This document shows positions 24,406 through 35,700 of a stretch of 39,399 bases of DNA, one piece after another; the stretch's first letter is position 1, and each line of letters opens with the position of its first letter. Source of the DNA: Chromera velia (taxonomy: Eukaryota; Sar; Chromeraceae); NCBI GenBank assembly GCA_018398765.1, contig JAHBMJ010000860.1:1-39399 (forward strand), read 5' to 3'. The position numbers and the translations under genes are program-made. Under the pieces are notes generated by a model. It was not told the DNA's origin. It made no database searches and was given only the letters and a program-made list of their open reading frames with translations.

Positions 24406-26464
24406 TTGTAAACTTGGCGACAATAGTGGGGAAAGGGGAACTGAAAGTGTTGCAAGGACACCTGCAGGGGTTGCCCCCCCCTGCAGTCTCCTTTCACGAG
24501 GAAAGACTTGTGGCCATGCCGTTCTCCTCCCTTGCTGTGTTTCGTTCTGTGGTTGTCTGCAGACGTCGATGAGTGCGAGCGGAGCCTCGACAGATGTGGA
24601 AGTGGCGCTACTTGTGTCGACTCTACTGGTTCATTTGGATGCTCTTGCGAGAGTGGGTACGAGCTGGATGGAGACCACAATTGCAGAGGTGAGCGTGGTT
24701 GAGTACCTCTCCTTGGTTTGTTCTCTTCTTTTCTAGATGAAGGTCACCGCGCGAGAACGAGACTTTCTTCTTCCTCCGAGTTCTTGCAGGTGTTAACGAG
24801 TGTGAGCTCGGCCAGCACTCTTGCGGCGTTGGTGCTTCGTGCACGGACACTCCAGGCTCGTTCGTGTGCTCCTGCGAAGGAGACGGATTTGAACTCGACA
24901 GGGAAAACGACTGCAGAAGTCAGTTGTGGGATGTTCTCTTGGACAGAAAAATGTCGTCTGTCTGGATGTTTCTTGGTTGACTTTCTGCGTTGTCTGCGCG
25001 GCGTTCAGTTTTCTGGTTGCTCAGAAACCTTTCGAAACAGTCAGGAAAAGGAGAGACTTTTGATGTGAAAGTCCTCCTGACGTGTTCTTCTGATAGTCGT
25101 CACCACGAGATAGGGTCCCTTGTCTGACGCCGGTGTGCTTCTTTTGGTATGGTTGATGACTGAACTGCAGACGTCAACGAATGCGAGACGGGTGTCCATT
25201 CGTGTGGCGTCGGGGCGGCGTGCGTCGATTCGGAGGGGTCCTTCGCGTGTTCGTGCGAGGAGGGATTCGAACTCGGTGATCAGAACGACTGCAAAAGTGA
25301 GTGAGTCGGATGGGAACAACCAAGGAGAGCCTTGCTTCCAAATACTCCAGGAAACGCTTTCTTGATTTGAGGGGTCGAAGACTCGTGCAGACCTTCATGC
25401 TCTATTTCTGATCTCTATTTCTGATCCCTCAAAATCGACACGCTTCGCAGACTCCGTGTCTCGAAACACAACTGGTTGACTTCCTCCCTCCATCTGTGTC
25501 TAAGTGACTTACTGACTGACTGGCTCACGGGCTGCCTGCCTGCCTGCATGCATGCATGTCATAGTCAGCCCTTGAAGAGAAGGAGAGATTTCAAGTGGTG
25601 CTACCCCCGCACGTTTGCAGACATCGATGAGTGTGACCTCGGTCTGGACACATGCGGTGTGAACGCCACCTGCACCGATGCTGAAGGCTCTTTTTCATGT
25701 TCTTGTGAGAGGGGGTATCAGCTGGATGAGGAGAATGACTGCAAGAGTGAGTCTTACCGCGAAACGAGAAACAAACTCGTCCTGCATGCAATGGCATTTG
25801 CAGATCTGTCGGAGGCTTGGACTTGTCTCTAGTGCTGGAAACGCACATAGAGTAATCATCGGTGTCCCTTGTTTTTCCGGAGCGTTTTTGTGATCTCCTG
25901 GGGGGACACTGACCCTGTTTCTTCTGCTGAAATCTCTTCCTCTCTGTGAGTGAGTGCAGACATCGACGAATGCAGCCTGGGCCTTCACCCCTGTCACCCC
26001 ACAGGAGAATGTGTGGACAGTCAGGGGTCCTTCGAGTGCGCGTGTCCGGATGGGTACATCGGGGACGGGTTCTCTGAATGCCTGGAAGGTCTGTCTGTCT
26101 GTCTGTCTGTCTGCCTGTCTGTCTTCGTCAAGGGAAAACGATAAAGGGAACCCCAGAAGAAGAAAAGAAAAGAGAGGGGGAACCCCAGAAAAAAGAAAAA
26201 AAGAAAATGTTACTGCTGCTGGCGGTTGGGGGCCGCTGCTGCTGCTGCCTCGTAAACGAAAGGAGAAGAAAAGAAACGAACACGTCCAGATGGAAAGAAT
26301 GTGGAAGTGCAAAGGCGTAAGCCTGCACTGGGCAAGGAAGGGCCGCAGGGTACGCTTAAGGCCTGGAGCTCTGGTACCCTTCCACTGAGAGAGCGCGCCA
26401 AAAGAAGAAACAAAGAAACAGAAGCGAATGAAGAAGAAGAAAAAGGGAAAGAAAAGACGATATA

Positions 26465-26498
<34 letters not shown>

Positions 26499-26728
26499 GC
26501 GTGCGTCGGTTGAGTTGAAGGGAATGAAAGATGTGCAGCAGTTCAGTGTGGTGAAAAAAGAAGGCAACTCCGAAGAACCGAACCGAGACTGCGGCTGTCT
26601 CTCTCGCTGTCTTTGTATTTCGATACCTCTCGTCTTCTTTCTGACCACTCGGTGGAGATGAAAGAGACACTGTCTGCAGAATGACATATTTCAAGCCAAA
26701 TGATTCCAAGTCTCTTTGCCATCGAGTA

Positions 26729-26766
<38 letters not shown>

Positions 26767-29700
26767 GCAGACCCGAACGAGTGCACCAGTGGCGCCGCCA
26801 CTTGCGGACCCCACACGCGGTGCATCAACGGAGTTGGCAGGTCAGAAGGGCAGCCTGTGTGTTTGCATGTACAGTTCCCTCTCGTGTGCAGTCCTCGCAC
26901 TGGACAGTTCCTTCTTTTACTTACGCTTGCTTCGTTGTGCTGATGATGTCTATCTCCAGTCGTTCGCAAAACTTATGCTGGAGCATTCACGTTGCTCCAT
27001 CATACGATGACGGTGTTTTCCTCCGATCACAACGACCGTAAAAGAGGCGGTTATTGTTGGCTGCAGCGCTCCTTGCTCTTTTTCCTTTGCCGGCTTCACT
27101 CCTGCATCCCTGTTTGGTGAGCGGTCAAGAGGCTCCGGTTAGTTGTCGAATGCATGCACACGGCCCTTTCTTCCGTCTGTTCTTTGCATCGTCTTTTCAA
27201 TTTGTGGGGGGCATACTCTTTGCCCTGCCCTGCTGTCTGCAGCTTTGTCTGTCAATGCCACCCTGGCTTCAGAGAGTTGAACGAGACACACTGCCTCGGT
27301 CAGGATGGGAGAGAAGAGGGTAGAAGGGCAAAACACATAGAGGTGCTTGGCTTTCTGAGTTGAATCATCCTTTCGCTCTCTTTCTTTTCTGTGAAAAGGT
27401 GTCGGGGCTTTCTACTTGTTCTACTCTCATTTTCCTCTTGCTGTTTGCAGGACTTGAGTGCGATGGCCCGACGCCCTGGTCAGGGTGGGGTCCCGTCAGC
27501 GATGCGGGGGAGGATGGAGAAGAGGAGCTGGTGATGACTCCAGAGTTTTTCATTGCTGACGGGAGGGAGATAGGGGTTATTGACGGAATGACGGAGTGGA
27601 GGGCTGCGGATTCCGTTGTGTTCTCTTGCCCTGACGGTTTTGAGCTTCGGGGGGCGGCGGGCGTCTCCTGTGAGCCCCCCTCGGAGGAGATGCCGCGAGG
27701 GTCCCCTCGTGCCGTCCCCTCGTGGGGGGAGGTGGGGGAGCGGCCCTCTTGCGAGAGTCAGTCAGTAGGGACGCGAAGTCTCTTTCTCGGCTCTTCTGTC
27801 TTCCGCCCTTCCGTCTTTCCCTCGGCTCACCTTTGCTTCCCTTCGTTGCACTATTGCATTTGTTCTTCTCTTCTCTTCTCTTCTCAACCAGGTTTGCCAC
27901 CCCTCTGTTCCTTTCTGCTTGTCCGTATGGTTGTCTGCAGACATCGATGAGTGCGAGCGGAGCCTTGACACATGTGGATCTGGAGCCACTTGTGTCGACT
28001 CTAACGGGTCTTTTCAGTGCTCATGCGAAAGGGGGTATGAACTGGATGGAGACAACAATTGCAGAGGTCAGAACAGTCCATTCGATGGTGAGGTCTGACT
28101 GTCCCTGTGCTCCTGGCCAGTCGTCTGTTTGTCAGGCATCCTGAAAAACGACTCCGGAGGTTCATATATCTTCTTCGGTTTTCTGACTCTTCCGCCTTAG
28201 TTTTCTTCTCTGTGCTCGGACTGACCGTCTCTTTGCCTTTGTCAGCTTTTGTGGCCTCGGTTTGCATGCCTGGAATCAATTCTATTGTCTTGCTTCGGCC
28301 CCTGTCTGCAGACGTGAACGAGTGTGACCTCGGCCTGCACACATGCGGTGTGAACGCCACGTGCATCGATTCAGACGGGTCCTTCGAGTGCTCCTGCGAG
28401 AGGGGGTATGAACTGGATGAGGAGAACGACTGCAACGGTGAGTTTGGAAGAGGAAAGAGCAGACACACGTTTCTTCCAGTAAATTGAGGTGTGAGGAGAA
28501 GACCAAATAAATCCGCTTCCCGCTGGTTGCCTTCCCGCCTGTTTTGTTGGAGAGTTCTTCTGCTCGGGGCACCGATCTCTCTGCTTTCTGTTGCTGTGGG
28601 GACAGGTGTCTCGGTTTAAAGCCTTGCGTGTTACCAGAGTAAAGAAAGAAACACGACAGTTAGAGGATGTTCAATCTGTTTATTCTCATGCTGCAGATGT
28701 GAATGAGTGCGAACGCGATCTGGACACCTGCGGTGTCAGAGCGCGGTGTGCGGACTCTCCGGGATCCTTCTTGTGCTCCTGTGAGACGGGATATGAGATG
28801 GACGAGGAGAATAACTGCAACAGTCAGTCTAGTGAAGAGAGAGCAGAGAGGAGAGCTGAAGCTCGGGGTCGAAGGGGGGGAAGAGATTTTCGGGAGAGGG
28901 GGGGCGAGAATTCTGAAGGAAGAAATGGAGAGAGAGAGAGAGAGCATCAATCAGACATCTCTGCAGTAAATACTGTGTAGAGGGGAAGGAACGGCTTCAA
29001 TTGCTTATAAACTAATTTGAGAGTCCCCGAATTTCAAAGGAAGGCCGAGCGTGTGTCTTTTCTTTTTCTCAAGAAAGCCCATCCGAGAGTGAAATGTGCC
29101 TTTCCGAATGTTGACCTCGCTTTGCCGATGTTCATGTGCAGACATCGATGAGTGTAACCTCGGCCTGCACACGTGCGGTGTCAACGCCACCTGCATCGAT
29201 TCAGACGGGTCCTTCGAGTGCTCCTGTGAGAGGGGGTATGAACTGGATGAGGAGAACGACTGCAAGAGTAAGTCATTCACTGGAGAATGACAGTTCGACC
29301 GATGACAGAGACTTTGCTTAGATCTGTCTTCTGCTCGCCTTTCTCCGTACATATTTCCCCTCGTGTGGATTTTTGCAGCATTTCCCTTGCTGTGAAAAAT
29401 TTGTGGATTGATTGATTGATGGATTGCTTAAGTGAGTTTGTGAGGGAGTTCATGGATGTGGGGTATGAGGTGAGGAAGAGTCTCCTTCCCTTTCCTCCGC
29501 TTGTGGGTGCAGAAATCGACTGGTGCGAGAGGGCCCGTCTCTCTGCGAACAGCTCCGAGGTGTGCGAAGAGGGCAGCGAGTGCGTGAACACCCTCGAGGG
29601 ACACGTGTGTGTGCACCGCGGGTGCTCCTTGGAGGGCAACGGCTGCCCTGCGCTGGCTACGTGCGAGCAGACCACCCCTCTGGCTGCCCCTGTGTGCGTG

Positions 29701-32700
29701 TGTCGGGAGGGCCTCCTGTTGATGGACGGAGAGTGCAGAGGTGAGTGAGTGAGCCGGTGGGGGTGGAAGGAAAGAGACGGGGGGGGAGAAGAAGGCTTTG
29801 CAACGGCACTTTCTTAAAGGGTGCGAATCCATGCCCCTCCACCACCGGTTTGTTTTTCTTGTGTTGGCGTATCGCCCGCCGACAGGCCCCCCGTCGGTCA
29901 TGGAATGCTTTTGTTATTTCTTTCCCGCGTTTTCTTTCCGTGGCGCCTCATTTTGATGTCTTTCTTCCTTCTCCCCCCCATGCCTGATTCGTTTTTTTTT
30001 TTTTTTTGCAGTGGAGGGGCAAGATGCCGAGGCAGCCTTGGCAGGTGCTTCTTCCCTTCTGACGAATTTGGAGGACGATGATGAGTTCCTCGGCAGCAGC
30101 GAGGGGCTTGCGATGTTGGGGGCAGTGGCTGAGGGAGGGGAGACGTTCGCACAGGCTGCACAGCAGTCCGCAGAGCAGGCAGGGGCGCTGCGAGAGCTCC
30201 AGAACAGGGCGGTGAGTCTGGGTAGACGTGCTGTGACGACGATGACTGCACGTCGCCTGGACGAGTCGGAGGTTGGGGCTGTGGTGAAGACTTTGGGTCT
30301 CCTTGGAAACTTGGCTTCTGTGGAGAGTGAGAGTCAAGACGAGAAGAACGAACAGAGGGGAGCTGCGGCGTCTGAACGTGTGCGACAGAGGGCCCAGACT
30401 CTGCGAACGGTCAGTTAGTTGGAGGACGGCTTGTTCTCTGTAAGCATTTATCAGGCCTCTCTGCGGTAGAAAACGGACTCTCTGGCCAGCAATGCTCACT
30501 GACGAAAGCGTTCTCTCTGTCTCTGCATGGAAGTGCACCCTCCCTCCGTCTCTTCGCGCGCGAAGGGGCTCACTGGGAAGATGCGCACTGACTCCTCACT
30601 CTCTCCCTTTCTGTTCCTTTCTGTTTCTGCAGGCGGGAGACGCCTTAAAGGAAGCTTCCAGAGGTCTGAAGGGAGAGAGCGCCGCCAGCGTGACCAACAC
30701 GGACGCAGGGAACCTTGGATCGACAGTTTTGTCGCTTTCCGGGACCCTCAAGTCTCTGGGTGAACGCGCAGGGACTGCACCACAAGGGGTGCGGCGGCGT
30801 GCACCAGAAGCAGAAGGGGATGAGTCGGAGGAAGAGGAAGAGGAAGAGGATCCGGAGATGATGGAGAGAGAACAGGAGATGGGAAGGACGTCGAGAACTC
30901 TAGAGAGCTCAGCCAACGAAGCAGGTGGGGAGTGGGGCTCTGCCCTTCGTGCTTTCGGCTTGTGTGTCTGTATCCGTCCTTGTTCTTCAGAGCACCTTTC
31001 AAGTAGTTTGTGCTTTTGGTGTGTGTGCTCGTTCCACGTACGTTTTGCGCATCTTCTTTTCATGATCGCAAGACGGCATCGACTTTCATTCCTTTTTCCT
31101 CCTTCCTCTTTTCCCTTCCCTGCAGCCCTTCTGCTTGTCGAATCAGCAAGGGCAGTGAGAGGTTCTCGTGACGTCAGCGCTCTGTCTGGAGGACTGGGAG
31201 TGAGGGCTCTGAGCTTGGATGATTTCCAGAGAGACGGTGTGACGCTGGTGACACCCGACACGTCTGTCAAATTCCCTCCGCCCCCTCCCAGCATGATGTT
31301 GTCTCTCCGGCAGGTTCCCTCTTGTCCCGAAGAGGAGCCTGTAGTGGTCTCTCTTGTGAAGTGGTCCGTCTCGCCGCACGGCTTCGCTCAGAGTTCCAAG
31401 GGCTCTGCTGAAGATGCCACGGGTGTGAAGATCTTCCGTTGCGGAGTGCTCGTGCCTGCTGAAGGCTTCGGGCAGGAAGTGGGGGAGCAGAGAGAGTCTG
31501 ATGCAGCAGAAGCGGAAGAAAAACAGAATGGAAGAATTCGGATCGTCATGCGATTTAATCGGAAAGAGGGTGAGGGAGGGGTTCAGACTCAGTCACTGGG
31601 GGGAAGGCAGAGGAGGAGTAGGAAGAGTGCAATCAAGCGTCGATTGTTCGAGTTTTTTGGTCGAGCATCAAGGCAGGTTGCACAAGAGCCGGAGGTCATC
31701 CAGAAGAACGTCACGACGTTTGGAGAGACATGTCAGTTTTGGGATCACTCTCTTGAGAATGTCGGCGCTTACAGTCGAGAGGGGTGTGTGACAGGTCCCT
31801 CGAGCAACTCAACCCACACAGAGTGTTTCTGCACTCATCTGACGTCCTTCTCTTCTGTTCTTGACACGACTCGGGTTGTGTTGACGGACACGAACTACGA
31901 TGTGATCTGGAGATGGGAGGAGGCTGCAGAGAAATTCCGTTTCGACAACATCACTCTGTGGGTGTGGATCATCGTCACCCTCCTCTTCCCTCTGCAACTC
32001 TTCAGGTCCGTTTTTTCGGTCTATCTGTCATCTCAATGGGAGGGAGCGGAACACAACAGGGAGTGTACAAAGGAAATTGAGCGCTTCGTTTCACCGCTCA
32101 TGGTCTTCATTTTTTTATTGCTCTCAGTGACGGCCTCAGCTCCCCTCGGTGAAGCCTTCTCGAGAGAGCAGGTCTTGATGCGCCAAAAGGAAGGGGCACA
32201 TAGACAGGCAGGCAGACAAGCAGACGGACAGACGGACATACAGGCAGGTATGCAGCTGCAAAGTTCTCAATGTACCCCTTCTCTCCATTCCCTTCCTGTG
32301 CGCCTCCCTTGCTCTTTCCCTGCAGGGCGTCTCGGCGTGACAAGAAGGAAGGGAGGCACAGCGTGATGAGTGCTGCAGGAGAGGAGAGGTTCCTCGGGAA
32401 CGGCAGAATTCTGTCGAGGGTCGTGGAGGGACCCTACAAGTGTGTGCCCATCTGCTTCTGCTTCGAAGTCTGCAAATTGAGGCAAATTGCTAGACACCGG
32501 TCAGTCACTTAGTCAGTCAGTCAGTTGGGGGATCAAAGAGAGTGCAAGGATCGGCTGAGAGGTTAAAGGAAGAACGTGAAAGGGAAGGGAAGGAAAACCT
32601 GAAGCAATTCTCTTTTGGTAAGGCGAAGGTCTCAGAAAGTTGCCTGTTGTCGTTCATATGGCAGTACAGCTTTTTCATTTCTCTTTGCGTGAACGGCTAT

Positions 32701-35700
32701 GCGCCCTCAGGTTCTCTTCCTGCTTTGCGTAGCTTACCTCGGCTTGATGTGACACTAAGGAACCGTTTCTTTCTGTTCTCATCTCCTCTCTCTTCTGTGT
32801 GCAGACGCAAGACCAAGCTGCGTCACATGTCCAGTTCCAACCTGAGCAGGATGACCTCAGGCGGTTCTCTGGACATCGACCCTGATGGGGGAGGGGAGGG
32901 AGACGACAAGCAGCAGTCGGGGGGGTGGAAGAGGAGAAGGACTGTCCCCATTATTCCCCTGACGGTGAAGGATGCGGCAAAGGCGAAGGAGAGGGAGAAG
33001 AAGATCAAACTGGCTGCACAGTCTGAGTTGAGACACTTCCAGCTTCTCAGTCTCCTCCAAGAGGCAGCAGTCAGGGCCCTGGACTCCGGTGTGACCGGTC
33101 GGCCCGGGCAGCGTGTCCTGGTTTTGCAGGATGGGACGTTTGTGGCCTTCAACACCCGAAAGTCTCTCAGCGAGACGGCTTCCCACTGTTTCCATCAGTG
33201 TCAAGCTGCCCTCAGTTTTATATTCTCGTGTGCTTGGTGTCCGTCCCCCCCTTCGTGTTGTGGGAGGAGACGGAGCTCTTCCGCCTCTCCGCTTGATATG
33301 GCGGCCTCTGGTGGGTGGACTGCTCGTGAGGTGAAGTCGATTGCTTCCTACCTCCTTCGCACGGGACTTTTTGATAAGGTCCTGGAGGCACGTGAATTGC
33401 AGAACGCGAGGGAAGAGCGAAAAGCAGCACGGACGATCGGAAGGCATGCGCAGGCTTATCTGAAGCGACGATCCCGCACTTCAGAAAGCATCGAGACAGC
33501 CTCCCCTCATGCAAATGGGGAGAAAGAGGCAGAGGCAGAGGCAGAAGACGCACCTACTCAGTCCCCTCCTCAGCTCTCCAGAGGTACTGGGGAATCGCAT
33601 CAGGGAGTCTTCTCCCGCTCCGGGGAAGGGGAAGAGGGGGGGCTCAAATTGGAGGAAGTGGGCGGGCCCTCGACTTCCCCGAAATCTCGCACAGATCTCT
33701 TTGACGAGTCTCCCTCTGCAATTTCAGCAGGAGCACCCCACATTCTGCGGGTTCCCATTCAGACTTGTCGGTCCTGGACGAGGGATGACGAAAGAAGGGT
33801 GGAGGATGCAGTCAACGCTTTCTTTGATAGAGAAGACACGTCGCCCATCGTTGCCCTTGAACCCATCACCCGCCACCCGCCCCCACACAAACCCGAACCC
33901 CCCGTGATGAAAGGCATCTCTATGACAATGCTGTCAGGGGATTTCCCCGCCTCCTCCCCGGGTTCATCACCCATGAGTGCAGCACCAGCTGCACCAAGAG
34001 AGTCGAAATCCTCCAAGGTTCTCATGCAAGTAGAAGTCAACGTCCGTCTGACGCTCGTGCAGACTCTCACAGGGTCGGCCAGAAGACAGGTCTCCCGAGT
34101 CAACAGCATCGCTCCTGGTGGCTCTGTTTCAGCTGTTCCTGTGCAGCATCAGAACAGGAGTTTCTCTTTTGCAAGAAGTGCAAGTGGGCAAGAGACAGCA
34201 GAGATGCTGGAGAACATGACTGTGTCGACCTTGAGTCTCGAGGGAGACGAGGCAGAATTAGGAGGGGGGGAGAAGGGACAGGACCGATGGGTGAGGTGTC
34301 TGGCGACTTTCTCCGGCAAGGGCATCAGGGTGAGTCGGGGGAAAGGGGGGAGTGATAATCTTGTGGGCTTCGTTTCTGTAATCATAAGTCCCTCTTTCAC
34401 TTTTTTCAAAGAAGCGAATTGCCCTTCTCCCTTTTAAGTGTTTTCCTTCGCTGACTGTGCTTCTGGTCTGCTTTCTTCTTTCCTCCGACACCGTCTTCCT
34501 GCCTCTCCAGCTCAAAGATGCAGATCGACCCCTCATGCTTTTTCCTGGTCTTTCCTCTATTCTGTGTCTTTCCCTCCCGTGCAGTTGGAGCCTGCGGACT
34601 CGTGTGCCGAAGAGGAAGCCAGACTGGCTGGGGCTGTGCCTGCCGAACTTCGAGGCTTCGTTCTGTGGGACGACCGTCGTGGTCAAAAGGAGCAGAGGGG
34701 AAGGAGGCACTCAGCCCCCGTGTCCTCTTCGTCCTCCTCCTCAGTCGCTCTTGGGGATTCCAACACCCACACCCGTGCAGATCGCATGGAAGCCTTTACG
34801 GCAGCTTCAGGTAACCAGGAGTCTGGATTGTCTCTGCAGTCCAAGCAGGGGGAGGGGGAGGCAGAGCACGCGTCCTGCGTGCGTGTGCTGCTTGGAGCAA
34901 AGCGCATGCACAGAGCCACAGTGGTGCACCGACCCAAGTGGAAGACGGCCAAGGCCGCCCTGAAGAGTGCCGTGAATGCCATCAGAGCTCTGCAGGCCAT
35001 GCAGGGAGGAGACACGAGCACGCTGCAGGCTTCTGCAGTCACCCAGCAGCAAACGAGGAGGGCCTTGACAGCCTCTGCTGCCCCTTCAAGTCCCCCTACT
35101 CTAGAGAACCCGCAGACGGCGGCAAGAAACGAGGAGGCAGAAGATCTGGAGGCAGCAGGACAACAGTCACCGAAGGCAGACCCACAGGCAGCGGCCAGGG
35201 AGGGGGAGGAAGTACAAAAGCGCGAAGGTAGTGGAGGGGGTATGAAGGAATCCCGCGAGACTGTGCGTGTCTTTTTTGACATTCCTAACTCCCGCCGTCT
35301 GTGTGTGGACTTCCGTGCCCCAGGCGAAGTCTTCGTCGAGGACTCGAGTGAGTTGTCGAAAATCGAGGAGGAGGTAGAAGCGGGAGAGAAGGGGGAGAGG
35401 AAGGAGGAAGCCCCTGTGGACAAAACCCTCAGGAGAGTATTTGGAGTTGTGCAGAGGAGTGTGAAGCACCACCGAGACCCGGCCAAACAGCTGCCTGACT
35501 GGGAAAAGAGGCAGCAGAGAATCAAGAGCGATCGACGAAAGTCAGTACAAAAGGGCAAAAGCAGGAAGAGACATTGTAAACAGAAGAAACAGGGCGGATT
35601 CCGAGCGAACTTCTCAAAAACACAACCGTCTGTTCTGACCATCCTCGCAGTTTCAACTGAAAAGAAAAGGAATCGTTCTCTGCCCCACCACCTCACGACA

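Noticed and set aside
23367-29267. Evenly spaced about 126-bp direct repeats suggesting an array or satellite
   Set aside because: Each unit is an EGF exon with splice sites and six cysteines; the spacers are unrelated introns.
34683-35696. 337-codon minus-strand open frame opposite exon 26 of the EGF/GPS gene
   Set aside because: It is antisense to a confirmed-phase exon; Ser/Cys/Phe-rich composition is typical of a reversed Glu/Ala/Lys-rich frame.
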